64,000 bases of DNA from Tetragonia tetragonoides (GCA_038025085.1 CM076144.1:13609501-13673500); one strand, 5' to 3'. Counted from the stretch's first letter, positions 22,430 to 33,462 are shown. Notes: a model not told the origin generated them from the letters alone. Program-made: numbers and translations.

Positions 22430-23600
22430 AGTAATGATCTTCGAAGTCTAAAGTGACATGGGGCTGATAAAGAAGGTTAATTTGCAAGGGGGGATTTTGC
22501 TCTTAGAAATGCTGCTATTTAGAATCCCCGTGAAATTGAAGGTGCACTTTTGCTTACTGATCATGAGCAAGATATTTGTATTTTCTCTCATATACCCTTC
22601 TTAGAAGGTGGGGGAGCATGTCACTATGATGTGTGGGTCAGTTTTTTGAAAGAAGTTTCCTTGTGGGTTCGGCTAGAAGAAAATGCTTCTTTTAAATTAA
22701 GCGGTATTATTGTAGTTCTCAATTTCCTCTTTGGTTACCCAACATAATGTTAAATGTCCTAGCAAAACATGATTCTCATGTCTGCTTTCCATTTCTCGGA
22801 TTTTATTAATGCGTAAGTTAAGCTGCCTAGATCTGCTGCTAGGCTGCTACTGATTCTTGGTCCTTTGGCTACTCTAGGGTGAGAATGTAGTTGTAATGAG
22901 TGGTAATGTCTAATTGTAGGGAGTTGTATATGTAAGTGCATGTACAACTAATGGAATCTACTTTGAATTATCACTCTGCAATATACCTGAAAAGCGACTG
23001 GTCCAAAGCATAAGTTAAAAGCTCTTGACTATCTCCCGAAGGTGGTAGCCAATGCTTGGAGAGATGGGCAGATAGCTAAGTAGGAATCCTGATACATTTT
23101 GGCGTGTATAACTTCTTGGCTCATCTAGTTCTGTCAGGAAGAAAAGTCTTGCCTTTTTTTAGAGGGAATTTGCTAGTATTACCCATGCTTCAATACATAT
23201 AATCTTATGTGGCTCCGATTTCTTGATGGCATACAGGTTCATCGCGCTGACCACCCCTCCCAGATTTTTTTCCTTTTCCCCCCCTTGTTGGGGCAGGGGT
23301 ATGTCTTCTTTCCTGAAACATGTAGCATTTGTTTGTTGGAGCAGGGGCATAGCTTCTTTCCTGAAACATGTTTATCTCTCTATGACATTCCCTGGCTGTG
23401 GCGAGATATAGAATAGTTTTCACGAAACGACTCGCAGGAGTGGTTCTTTTCTTTTTCTTTTTATGTTTTTGCCTGAGTTGCTGGTCTGGTGTCTGAAGAG
23501 TCTGCAGTCCTTTACCTGCTTGTCTGTTGAAAGGCCTATTCCCTCTGAACCCTTCTCTGTAGTTTGTTTAGACTCTCCACTAAGAATTCGTGTTCGACAT
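22430..23600 (+). pseudogene. Degraded BCD1 intron 4/3' flank copy in unit A
   Basis: Patchy similarity in the same order as BCD1: 22485-22535 to about 12755-12800, 22755-22795 to 12955-12998, 23005-23035 to 13060-13090, 23285-23330 to 14243-14282, and 23470-23600 to 14385-14545. Most of the exon-5 coding part between is missing. No open frame remains. It follows directly after hAT copy A. Confidence 0.7.
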
Positions 23601-24043
23601 ATTCTCGATCTAGTGGTTAAGTGTACCGTCCTCCAACCATGATTCAATTTCTTTATCGGCGTTTGTTCCTTCTCTAACACCAAATAGTAAAATCCCTCAA
23701 ACCAAATAAAAGAAGGAAAAAGTCGTGCGAATACAATTCAAGTATATTGCCCTGGACTTTTTGAATTGGATATATTGCCATAGTATGGTTCAACACCAAG
23801 CAGCCAGAAACATATATGTAAAAAGTAATCATTTTATTTTTGATAAAAGAAATTGAACATGAGGGAGGCAAATACCTGGTACTCTGTACTCCCATATCAT
23901 ATACAGTATATAGTTACATCTTGCATGTTAATATGCACCAATAAATCTTCTACTTGTATTATTAGATAATAAATAAATAAAATAGTCAATTAATTGAATA
24001 GATCTATGTATTTAATATTCTCTGTTTTCTTTATAAAGTGAAT
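23601..24043. other. Intergenic DNA between unit A and the peptide gene
   Basis: No supported gene; short minus frames here have no motif. Confidence 0.4.
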
Positions 24044-24292
24044 TTAGCTTTTTCCAGGACTAGGATTATGGGTTATGGGATTTGCGCCGCTGGTTGGAGC
24101 AGGAACATTTTTTGGTAGGACTTGCAAGAAGAGATGATTTTCTCTCTCCTCTTCCACCCACTTGCTCTTTTCAACAACAATATCACCCAAAGGCTTCAAC
24201 ACCCTGCTGCTCCCATGCTCTATAAGGACATTAAAGCTCAGCAAGAAAACCAGGATCATCAATGGTTTAAATAGGCACATTTTCTTGGCCAT
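24044..24292 (-). CDS. Putative small secreted peptide precursor
   Basis: 82 aa, one exon. Residues about 1-28 are a strong hydrophobic signal (MAKKMCLFKPLMILVFLL...). A charged variable middle (VVEKSKWVEEEREN) follows, then a Pro/Gly/Asn-rich end with the core VPAPTSGANPITHNP and a short Lys-Ser tail. This three-part plan is that of plant signalling-peptide precursors (CLE, IDA and PIP-like). The end faintly recalls CLE (VP..SGPNP..HN) but has extra residues, so I do not assign a family. The 24292 ATG is chosen because it starts the signal peptide; the frame opens at 24322. It lies between units A and B. Confidence 0.5.
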   Translation of the reverse strand: MAKKMCLFKPLMILVFLLSFNVLIEHGSSRVLKPLGDIVVEKSKWVEEERENHLFLQVLPKNVPAPTSGANPITHNPSPGKS

Positions 24293-24805
24293 CAAGTATA
24301 TAAATGTTAAGTATAGACGCACTCTGTAAACGTAAATACAAGACGGAGGGAGTATATGTTAACGAAATAAAGACTGTGTTTTTTAGAGGATGCAACACAA
24401 ATATATGGAAGTTTAGTGTTAGGGGATGTAATGTATTTATATGCAATTTTTTTTATTGACTTTAGATGCAAGTGAACTTGGACCATTGACAAATAAGGTT
24501 ACGTCTGACTATGGCAAATAAAACGGGTAAAAGGGATTGAGCTTACAGTTCAACCGGCCCCAACACGATTACGAATTTGACATTTTCCCATTTTCACGTC
24601 CAGAATGTTGTAGTCTTAAGTACCAGCATATGTTTATCAACAGACCATACAAGGAAATTATGAAACTCATGCATTATGCATACTGGTCTCGTATTGTACA
24701 GTAATTATAATTTATAATGCATTATAAAATGTGTTTTCTTTGGACTGGAAATTACCCATTAGTCCATGATTTGGAGTATTATTCAACAAACATACCTCAC
24801 CATAA
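24293..24805. other. Upstream region of the peptide gene
   Basis: Includes a Stowaway-like terminus (GACGGAGGGAGTA) near 24343-24355 without a clear partner. No gene. Confidence 0.4.
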
Positions 24806-25220
24806 TGGGTGTTACTAAATACCGCCCCCTTTTTACTAGCTACCGCCCCCCCCAATTTCCAATTTTACCCTCACTCCTTTTCCTCACTCACTCTCACTCA
24901 TCCCCTCTTCCTCACTCACTCTCACTCATCCTCTCTTCCTCACTCACTCTCACTCATCCTCACCACCACACCATCACACCGGCAACCACCACCACTCACG
25001 ACACAACCACCACCGGTAAATTTTTTTTTGCGCATTTTTTTTGCACAGTCGTCTGAAATTTTCGACTCACCCATGGATGAGTCGTCTGAAATTTCCGACT
25101 CACCCAAGGGTGAGTCGCCTCTAGCAGACGACTCACCCAAGGGTGAGTCGAAAATTTCAGACGACTGTGCAAAAAAAAATTATTATTATTTATTATTATT
25201 ATTATTATTATCATTATTTA

Positions 25221-25252
<32 letters not shown>

Positions 25253-25852
25253 TATTGTTATTATTATTAATATTATTATTATTATTATTATTATTACTGA
25301 TTATTGTTTAATTAATTAAAAATGTGAAATGGTAGAAGGGAGGAGCCGGTAAATCGGTGCCGAGCTAGTTCACATTTTTAATTAATTAAACAATAATCAG
25401 TAATAATAATAATAATAATAATATTAATAATAATAACAATAAATAATAATAATAATAATAATAAATAATAATAAATAATAATAATAATAATAATAATAAA
25501 TAATAATAATAATTTTTTTTTTGCACAGTCGTCTGAAATTTTCGACTCACCCTTGGGTGAGTCGGAAATTTCAGACGACTCACCCAAGGGTGAGTCGAAA
25601 ATTTCAGACGACTGTGCAAAAAAAATGCGCAAAAAAAAATTTACCGGTGGTGGTTGTGCCGTGAGTGGTGGTGGTTGCCGGTGTGATGGTGTGGTGGTGA
25701 GGATGAGTGAGAGTGAGTGAGGAAGAGAGGATGAGTGAGAGTGAGTGAGGAAGAGAGGATGAGTGAGAGTGAGTGAGGAAAAGGGGGGAGGGTAAAATTG
25801 GAAATTGGGGGGGCGGTAGCTAGTAAAAAGGGGCGGTATTTAGCAATTCACT
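24806..25852. mobile_element. Large fold-back element, about 1.05 kb
   Basis: Arms of about 24806-25328 and 25369-25852 are inverted copies around a 40-bp centre. Read inward, each arm has CTAAATACCGCCCC, TACTAGCTACCGCCC, a (CTCACTCTCACTCATC)n block, a C[C/A]ACCACC block, then GCACAGTCGTCTGAAATTT with nested GACTCACCC/GGGTGAGTC palindromes, and (TTA)n tracts. The outer ends recall plant Mutator-like fold-back MITEs, but no clear target duplication is visible. Short frames inside are repeat artefacts. Transcription would give a very long hairpin RNA. Confidence 0.88.
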
Positions 25853-26480
25853 AAATTATTTGACTCAATTGGTTTCTTCTCTCCCAATCAACCGATATTC
25901 CGTCAAAGTTTATGCTAGTTTATGGGTTCTTACCATTTTGCCCATATAACTGAGACCGTAGGTTTTTGACTTAAATTGAATCGGTACGCACAAAAAATCA
26001 TATAAGACGGTCTTGTCTTGAGTTGGTTGTTACATTTTGAACAAAAAGTGTTATATTGGAATAAAAAGTAGAGTACTACTGTATTATACTTTGTATGAAT
26101 CCAACTCACAATAAAATGAGGTCCTTATATAGGACTAACATATTATAAAGTGTGATATTTGTTTAACTTAAATGTGGCCTTCGTCTCACCGTTTTATAGA
26201 ACTTTTTGTATTATTTTATTTTAAACATTTTTGGCCAAATCTAAAAAATTGGTACTTTTTCTGGAAAAAAAAAATTTATCCCGAATATATAAAAGTTTTT
26301 GTGATAAAAGTATCAATAATTCTTATGTGATACCAACTTAGAAAAATTGAGTCACTATATATAAGGGTCACTTATCGTAAACACAAAACCGAAATATTGT
26401 GGTAAATTGCACCAAAAAAAAAAAAAAAAGTAGCAAAAATCGAAAGGACAACATTCATGCCCCTCTAAATTCGAAATTTG
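25853..26480. other. Intergenic DNA right of the fold-back
   Basis: AT-rich, with a TATAAGACGGTCTT stretch near 26000 of the type seen in plant MITEs. No gene. Confidence 0.4.
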
Positions 26481-26484
26481 GAGA

Positions 26485-26600
26485 ACCATGAGGCATTTGC
26501 CTCAATGGTTATCCTCTCACCTTCTAACTTGGAGGTCCCAAGTTCAAGGCGGACTCCCATATATTCATGTGATTGATGAATATATGACATGAATATATGG
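26485..26600 (+). mobile_element. Possible tRNA-derived SINE remnant
   Basis: An A-box-like CCTCAATGGTTATCC and a B-box-like GGTCCCAAGTTCAAG lie about 30 bp apart, followed by an ATATATTCATG-rich part. No poly-A end or target duplication identified. Confidence 0.35.
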
Positions 26601-26779
26601 GGGGGTAACATCAACAGTTGGGCCTTGGCCCAGCTGGTATGGGTGGGTAGGGTTGGGAGTAGGGGGTCACTTGTACACTCAGCTCTAGGCCAGCCCGAGA
26701 CGTGCTGGGCTTCTGGGCCCGAGATGGGCTAGGCTGGATGGAGGCCCGATCTTACCATCATTAAAAAAAAAAAAAAAAA

Positions 26780-27581
26780 ATCGAAATTTGGAGTCCCTCG
26801 GCCTCCTCTCCCCCCCCCCCCCCCAAGCTTTCACTCGGTCACCGTCCACTCCCCATGGAATTGGAGGACCTACCAGTTTCGCGCGCCAACAGCTCCTGAG
26901 CCACCGCCGCCCATTAAAATTCAACCGGCCAATCATTCACATCTTCCACTTCCACGTTTGTTACATTACTTTCTCTCTCTTCTTATACTTCTAGGGTTTC
27001 CCCAATTTGTGTTTGTATTCTTTTCAAATTGGGTTTGGATTTTTATGTACATTAACTTCAAATTGGCTTATGGGTTCTTTAATTTGGAGATTTTGATATG
27101 GTGTGGAAATTTGTAGTTGTTTAACTATGTGATAAAATTGGAGAATAGTTGTTCTGTTGTCTCACATCATTACTGAACAATGGAATTATTTGTCTTGAAT
27201 GATGATTGATATGTTAGGAAGGTGATTCAAATGAAATAGAACAGACCCAAGTGGGATTATTTCATTGATGATCATTTTCTTTTATTAAATTTAAAAAAAG
27301 GAGGTAACTTTGTAAGCCCAGCAAAGATGAAAACTGGGAAAAAAAGAAGCTCTGAATCCCCACTAACAACAAATGTGAATAATTGCAACAAGATACTCCT
27401 TTGTGCACTGGGTAATGATTTGAACAGATTGAACTACTTTGGTTGCAAATTGAGATACAGGCTAGAGTTTTAAGGTTTACCAATTTCCTAGAATTAAACA
27501 GCAGTAGTATATTATAACAGGAGTAAGATAAGAGATAAGAGATAAGAGAGATGAAATGATTGAATCACAGCAGCATGTATA
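26780..27581 (+). other. Unit B leader: promoter, untranslated exon and intron start of the coiled-coil gene
   Basis: Shares with unit C (41570-42400) the blocks AGGGTTTCCC, ATGTACATT[A/G]ACTTCAAATTGGCTT and the AAAGGAG...CTGGGAAA intron part. Copia-2 is inserted in the intron at 27586/27587. Confidence 0.6.
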
Positions 27582-27586
27582 TTAGT

Positions 27587-27796
27587 TGTTAAAATATTGT
27601 ATATGATCTTATTGTATATGATCTTTTCCTAGTATCTCTAGGATACCTCATATAATATCTTCATGATATTATACTGAGTAGATTGCTCATATAATTTATT
27701 CCCTTCTATATTTATAGATATACATAGGTGTATATATACCTTGTACCTCATAAGAATTCAGACATACAAATATATATTCTTTCTTCATTTCTATCT
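27587..27796 (+). repeat. 5' LTR of Copia-2
   Basis: Identical to 32449-32658 except the final base. Confidence 0.97.
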
Positions 27797-28415
27797 TGGT
27801 ATCAGAGCATACTTATTAAAAAAAAAAAAAAAAAACAAAAAAAACAAATTAGTTTTCTCAAAACTGATTGTTCTAAGTGGGTTGTCGCTTTTCCTTCATA
27901 CTCCATAGGGCTCAAAGCTTTTTACTCTAAAAAGAAGATCTGTCCAATTTTTCTTCAATTAAAGCCTCAAATTTTCACTTTGAGGATCTAGATTTCAAGT
28001 GGAAGTGATCAATCTGACCATTTCCATTTGTATTCTCACGCTGCTAGTCCTTTTGTTCTTCGGCGTTCAACTTCAATTGCTCACAATCAAGCCTGGCAGC
28101 CCAATCAAGCCAAAATTTCTCTAAAATCTTTTCATTTTTTAAGCCTCAAATTATCCAATTTGAGGATCTACGTGGAAGGAATCAAGCAAGCTTGACAATT
28201 TCCTTCGTTGTCCCTGCGTTACCAGCAAACTACCTCACTAAAGCTCGCTCTTCCACCATTTATTCCACTGAATCGGTTCAATTGCGAAAGTCCTTTATTT
28301 CGCCCAATTTTGGTCGTTGCTGGATTCCTCATCAGCCCAGGTGTGTTCATTCCAATTTTCTGATTAATTCTATAAATTGGGTATTCAATCTTCAATTTTT
28401 AGTGCCGCCTTAATT

Positions 28416-31400
28416 ATGGAGAAATCAGATGTTGTTCACCCTATTCAGACAGTTTTTGATGGTTTAAATTATGTGCCTTGGTCTCAAGAGATGTCTAGTT
28501 TTCTCAAAGGGCGTAAACTTTGGCGCTATGTCAGTGGCACTATAACTAAACCGGTTCAAGCAACCGGAGAAGATGATTTAAAGTTTAATGATAAGTTAGA
28601 AGATTGGGATAGTAAAAACCATCAGATTTTGACATGGATTCGTAATACTACAATTCCTTCCATCAAAATTCAATTTGGTCGATTTGATAATGCTAAAGAT
28701 GCTTGGGATCTTTTATCACAACGTTATTCAACCACAGACATTGCTCATCAGTATCAATTGCATGAAACCCTTCGTGGCATGAAGCAATTACCCAAACAGT
28801 CTGTAAATGATTTTCTCGCACAAATGCATGTTGTTTGGGATCAGTTGGCATTGTCCGAGCCTACTTGGGAGAATCATAATGATGCTGCAAAGTTTTATAC
28901 TTATCGTGATAATTTACGTGTTATGCAATTTCTCATGGCTTTAGATGTACCTTATGAGCTTGTCCGTAGTTCTCTCCTTCATAGGGAAACATTCCCAAAG
29001 CTTGAGAGTGTTGTTGCTGAACTGTTGTCAGAGGAAACTCGCCTTGGCATTCTGAATATCAACAAATCAGAGTCCATAGTTCATGATGCTGTGATGTCAG
29101 TCTCTTCGTCAAAATCTGATGCATTTTGTCGATATTGCAAGCGCTCTGGGCATGTCATTTCCGAGTGTAGGAAGCTGCAATATAAACAGAACAAAGACAA
29201 ATCTCAGGGTAGACCTGTCAGGCACAGTACAAATACTTCGGCAGCGGTGACAGATGAGACATCTCCTTCTATATCTTTGAGTGATCTGCAAACCCTTCTT
29301 ACTCAGATCACTGGGAACTCTTCCTCTTCAGCATTGTCTGCAGCATCGCCATCAGGTACAACAACTACATCCTCTTGGTTCTATGATTCTGGATGTTGCA
29401 ATCATATGACTTCTAATTCTAGTGCAATGGTAAATAAAGTTGGCTCTACTGCTCTTAATACTATTCGCACTGCTGATAGTTCCACGATGAATGTTACACA
29501 TGTTGGGGATATTTCAACTGTTAATCTGTCATTTTCTGATGCTTTTGTTGTGCCTGAACTTGCACTAAATCTTATCTCTGTGGGACAGTTGTGTGAGCTC
29601 GATTTAGATGTTCATTTTTCAAAGCATGGTTGTCGTGTGCTAGACCCACAAAGTGGAGAAGTGATAGGAACTGGGCGTAAAGTTGGTCGTCTGTATGAGG
29701 TCGAATCTCTCAAAATTCCTCGTACATCTAATGTTGTTGCTGCTGCGGTTTCTCAAGAAGTCTGGCATTCTAGATTGGGTCATATATCTTCCTCTAGATT
29801 AAAATCCTTAATTTCCAGTGGTGTTTTAGGAGAAGTTAAAATGAATAATTTTGATTGTATCCCTTGTCAACTTGCAAAGCACCATGCTTTACCATTTAAT
29901 AATAGTGAATCGGTTTCCACTGCACCTTTTGATCTTGTTCATTCTGACATTTGGGGTCCTTCACCAAATTTAACAAAAGGTGGTGCACAATACTTTGTGA
30001 TATTTGTGGATGACTTTTCAAGGTTCACTTGGATTTTTCTCTTGAAAAGACGTTCTGAATTGCAACAAGTTTACTATAACTTTGCTGAAATGATTCAGAC
30101 CCAATTCTCTTGTAAAATCAAGACTTTTCGATCAGATAATGCCCAAGAATACAGGGAGACAGATTTTCTGAAATATCTTGCAGCCAATGGCACTATTCTC
30201 CAGCATTCTTGTCCAGGTACCTCTCAGCAGAATGGTCGTGCCGAGAGAAAGCATCGCCATATTTTGGATACTGTTAGAGCATTACTGATTTCTGCATCTT
30301 GTCCAGAATATTTTTGGGGCGAAGCCGCTCTCACTGCTGTATACAATATTAATCGTATTCCTTCTCCTGTTATTGGTAACAAATCTCCATATGAACGTCT
30401 GCATGGTACGCAACCTGATTATACTCCTATTCGTGTATTTGGTTCTGTATGTTTTGTTCTTCTCCAGCCTCATGAGCGTACCAAATTGGAGCCACGAGCA
30501 CGATTATGTTGTTTTCTTGGATATGGAATTGAGCACAAAGGCTACAGATGTTGGGATCCTATTTCAAGACGTCTACGAATCTCACGTCATGTTGTGTTTT
30601 GGGAACACAAAATGTTCTCTTCAGTCTCCAAATTTCAGATTTCAGAACATGTCGTGCCTTATTTTACTGACCCATCTATTGACTTATTTCCAGAAGATCT
30701 TGCAGGAAATCTCGAGGTTCCCTCAAGTGTTCCTCTATTGTCGGTGGATCCATCTATTGAAATTTCTGCTGACACTGAAATTGGTGCATGTCCTTCTTCC
30801 TCCTTTGATGTGCCAGAGTCGATTCAGCCACGACGTTCCTCTAGAGAGAGTCATCCCCCTGTCCACCTTCAAGACTATCATTGCTATTCCACTATTGCTT
30901 CTCTTTATGAACCTACCACATATCGGGAAGCAAGTCCTGATCCTTTATGGCAACAAGCGATGAAAGAAGAGTTACAAGCTTTAGAAAAAGCGCATACATG
31001 GGAGATGGTTGACTTACCAGAGAAAAAATCTGTCATTGGCAGCAAATGGGTTTACAAAATCAAGACACATTCTGATGGAACCATTGAGAGATATAAAGCT
31101 CGTGTAGTTGTACGAGGTGATAATCAGGAATATGGAATTGACTATGAAGAGACATTCGCTCCTGTTGCCCGTCTTACATCTGTTCGGAGCTTACTTGCTG
31201 TTGCTGCAAGTAAGAAATGGGAATTATTTCAGATGGATGTAAAGAACGCCTTTCTCAATGGTGATCTCAACGAAGAAGTTTATATGAGGCCTCCACCAGG
31301 TTATGATCATCCTCCACACAAGGTATGTCGTCTTAGACGAGCACTATACGGCTTGAAACAAGCTCCACGAGCTTGGTTTGCAAAATTCAGCTCTACTGTA

Positions 31401-32435
31401 CATCGTCTTGGTTTCTTTTCTAGTACCTATGATCATGCCTTATTTATTCGTAGAACCAAGAACGGATGTGTTCTTTTGCTGTTATATGTTGATGATATGA
31501 TTATTACTGGAGATGATTCACAGGGCATTATAGAGTTGAAGTCTTATCTTAGTCAGAATTTTGAGATGAAAGATCTCGGTCATCTTAATTATTTTCTTGG
31601 TCTTGAGGTCTCATCAGATACAACAGGCTATTCTCTTACTCAGGCCAAATATGCTGTTGATCTTTTGTCTAGAGCAGGGTTAACCGATAACAAGATTGCT
31701 TCCGCTCCAATTGAAGCTAATGCCAAATTTACACCTACAGATGGGGTGCTCTTGAAAGATCCTACTCTTTATCGACAACTTGTGGGCAGTCTTATCTACC
31801 TCACGGTGACACGTCCTGACATAGCCTATGCAGTTCATATTGTAAGTCAATTTATGTCTTCACCACGGACAACTCATTATGCTGCAGTACTACAAATTCT
31901 TCGCTATGTTAAGGGCAGTTTGTTTAAAGGGCTTTATTTTCCTTTTGATTCCCCTCTTGAATTACAAGCTTATTCCGACTCTGATTGGGCTGGTGATCCT
32001 ACTGATCGTCGCTCCACTACTGGTTATTGCTTCTTTCTTGGAAAATCTCTTATTTCATGGCGTAGTAAGAAGCAAACAGTTGTTGCACGTTCGAGTACTG
32101 AAGCCGAGTATCGTGCTCTTGCAGACACCACTTCTGAACTTGTTTGGCTCCGTTGGTTGTTGGAAGATATAGGAGTTCCACAAAACTCTCCTACTTCTCT
32201 TTATTGTGACAATCGCAGTGCTATTCAAATAGCACATAATGATGTATTTCATGAGCGGACTAAACACATTGAAGTGGATTGTCATTTCATTCGGCAACAT
32301 CTTGTTCAGAATGAGCTTCGCCTCGTTTCTGTTTCTTCCTCAGATCAGACAGCTGACATATTCACCAAGGCACTTCTGCCACGACGTTTTGCTGATCTCG
32401 TTTCCAAGCTCAAGATGGGTTGTCTCCCACGTTGA
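28416..32435 (+). CDS. Copia-2 gag-pol polyprotein
   Basis: 1339 codons without interruption. Order: gag (UBN2-like, about 1-230); CCHC zinc knuckle (CRYCKRSGHVISEC, about 238-251); aspartic protease (DSG, about 323); GAG-pre-integrase (HSRLGH, about 450); integrase core with D (HSD, about 510), D (RSDNAQ) and E (QQNGRAE); reverse transcriptase with YVDD at about 1024-1027; RNase H (DSDWAG about 1188, STEAEYR about 1227, YCDN). This order is that of Ty1/copia. The frame opens at 28377 but the first ATG is 28416. All catalytic motifs that I can check are present, unlike Copia-1. Confidence 0.96.
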   Translation: MEKSDVVHPIQTVFDGLNYVPWSQEMSSFLKGRKLWRYVSGTITKPVQATGEDDLKFNDKLEDWDSKNHQILTWIRNTTIPSIKIQFGRFDNAKDAWDLLSQRYSTTDIAHQYQLHETLRGMKQLPKQSVNDFLAQMHVVWDQLALSEPTWENHNDAAKFYTYRDNLRVMQFLMALDVPYELVRSSLLHRETFPKLESVVAELLSEETRLGILNINKSESIVHDAVMSVSSSKSDAFCRYCKRSGHVISECRKLQYKQNKDKSQGRPVRHSTNTSAAVTDETSPSISLSDLQTLLTQITGNSSSSALSAASPSGTTTTSSWFYDSGCCNHMTSNSSAMVNKVGSTALNTIRTADSSTMNVTHVGDISTVNLSFSDAFVVPELALNLISVGQLCELDLDVHFSKHGCRVLDPQSGEVIGTGRKVGRLYEVESLKIPRTSNVVAAAVSQEVWHSRLGHISSSRLKSLISSGVLGEVKMNNFDCIPCQLAKHHALPFNNSESVSTAPFDLVHSDIWGPSPNLTKGGAQYFVIFVDDFSRFTWIFLLKRRSELQQVYYNFAEMIQTQFSCKIKTFRSDNAQEYRETDFLKYLAANGTILQHSCPGTSQQNGRAERKHRHILDTVRALLISASCPEYFWGEAALTAVYNINRIPSPVIGNKSPYERLHGTQPDYTPIRVFGSVCFVLLQPHERTKLEPRARLCCFLGYGIEHKGYRCWDPISRRLRISRHVVFWEHKMFSSVSKFQISEHVVPYFTDPSIDLFPEDLAGNLEVPSSVPLLSVDPSIEISADTEIGACPSSSFDVPESIQPRRSSRESHPPVHLQDYHCYSTIASLYEPTTYREASPDPLWQQAMKEELQALEKAHTWEMVDLPEKKSVIGSKWVYKIKTHSDGTIERYKARVVVRGDNQEYGIDYEETFAPVARLTSVRSLLAVAASKKWELFQMDVKNAFLNGDLNEEVYMRPPPGYDHPPHKVCRLRRALYGLKQAPRAWFAKFSSTVHRLGFFSSTYDHALFIRRTKNGCVLLLLYVDDMIITGDDSQGIIELKSYLSQNFEMKDLGHLNYFLGLEVSSDTTGYSLTQAKYAVDLLSRAGLTDNKIASAPIEANAKFTPTDGVLLKDPTLYRQLVGSLIYLTVTRPDIAYAVHIVSQFMSSPRTTHYAAVLQILRYVKGSLFKGLYFPFDSPLELQAYSDSDWAGDPTDRRSTTGYCFFLGKSLISWRSKKQTVVARSSTEAEYRALADTTSELVWLRWLLEDIGVPQNSPTSLYCDNRSAIQIAHNDVFHERTKHIEVDCHFIRQHLVQNELRLVSVSSSDQTADIFTKALLPRRFADLVSKLKMGCLPR

Positions 32436-32448
32436 GCTTGAGGGGGGG

Positions 32449-32658
32449 TGTTAAAATATTGTATATGATCTTATTGTATATGATCTTTTCCTAGTATCTC
32501 TAGGATACCTCATATAATATCTTCATGATATTATACTGAGTAGATTGCTCATATAATTTATTCCCTTCTATATTTATAGATATACATAGGTGTATATATA
32601 CCTTGTACCTCATAAGAATTCAGACATACAAATATATATTCTTTCTTCATTTCTATCA
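32449..32658 (+). repeat. 3' LTR of Copia-2
   Basis: Preceded directly by the polypurine tract and followed by the TTAGT duplication. Confidence 0.97.
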
Positions 32659-32785
32659 TTAGTGAAGCTCATTGCAAGAGTAGAGACCAAGGTTTAATTC
32701 ATTTATGTAAAATTGTTTATCTGCACAATGTTAACTCAATTCCTACACTTATTGTTGATGCTTGACAATTGCAAGAGAAATACAC

Positions 32786-33462
32786 ATGGTGCGTCCTGAA
32801 ATAAAGAGAGAAGTCAAGGATGGGTTCAACAAGAAGGCACTAGAGGACACTGATCCTGTGCTTTTGATATGTGATCGAGTTTGTGCTGAGCTCAAACAAT
32901 TGAGGTCCCGTCCTGAGTTCAAGCAGAGATGTGCGGACTTAGCCAAGAACAACATGAAGGAAATACATCAGCTGTTAAAAACAAAACAAGGACGTGTACC
33001 AGTCTCAATCTTGAACCAGAAGCTTGCCTGGGAGCGTGCTGAGCAACGTCAGGTAAGTACTTACTAAGTGTTTTTGTTGATTTTATGTAGCATGTCTAAA
33101 ATTTGAATGCATGTAAGAAATAGAGGGAGAGAATAAGAGGAACCACTCAACTACCTCGTATTATTTGCACAAAATCACTCATGTCCCAGCTACAGGATAA
33201 GCTCGCCCAACAAAAGGAAGAACTCGCCCAACAAAAGAAAATACTTGAAAAACTCGCCCAGCAAAGGGAAGAACTCGCACTAGAAAGGGAAAAATTTGCC
33301 AAGATGATTGAAGAACAGAGATCGGATACGGAAGTGCAAATAATGCAGATATTGACTCAATATTTTAAAGAAAAAGGACCCCGTCTCTTTTCTAAGACCC
33401 TGGAGCGTGGCGATCCTCATGACCCCCCTTCCAGCAGTGGTGCCGCCCCTCGTACTACCTAG
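32786..33462 (+). CDS. Two-exon coiled-coil protein of unknown function, copy B
   Basis: Exons 32786-33052 and 33190-33462 (donor CGTCAG|GTAAGT, acceptor TCCCAG|CTACAG) give about 179 aa. Exon 1 encodes a basic helical region (MVRPEIKREVKDGF, SRPEFKQRC, NQKLAWERAEQR). Exon 2 encodes a Gln/Glu/Lys heptad-like coiled coil (QQKEELAQQKKILEKL) and ends FSK...PPSSSGAAPRTT. The paralogue at 42530-43180 keeps the same exon plan with both frames open despite many substitutions, which suggests selection. The PEFKQRC part faintly resembles the Ptta/En/Spm (Transposase_24) proteins of plants; this is a weak guess. Its leader intron is swollen by Copia-2. Confidence 0.6.

Larger units (their letters stand above)
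27587..32658 (+). mobile_element. Copia-2: young, apparently intact Ty1/copia retrotransposon
   Basis: LTRs 27587-27796 and 32449-32658 are 210 bp and identical except for the last base (T versus A). Primer-binding site TGGTATCAGAGC begins at 27798. The polypurine tract GAGGGGGGG (32440-32448) abuts the 3' LTR. A perfect 5-bp duplication TTAGT flanks it (27582-27586, 32659-32663). One open frame covers gag-pol. Unit C keeps the empty site with a single TTAGT at 42416-42420. All structural parts for autonomous movement are present; activity itself is not shown. Confidence 0.97.

Noticed and set aside
24030..24292. Assignment of the secreted peptide to the CLE family
   Set aside because: The core only partly matches VPxGPNPxHN and has extra residues; left unassigned.
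24766..25632. Several frames with poly-Leu/Ile/Tyr and THSHSSPL repeats
   Set aside because: Arise from (TTA)n and CTCACTCAT repeats of the fold-back element.
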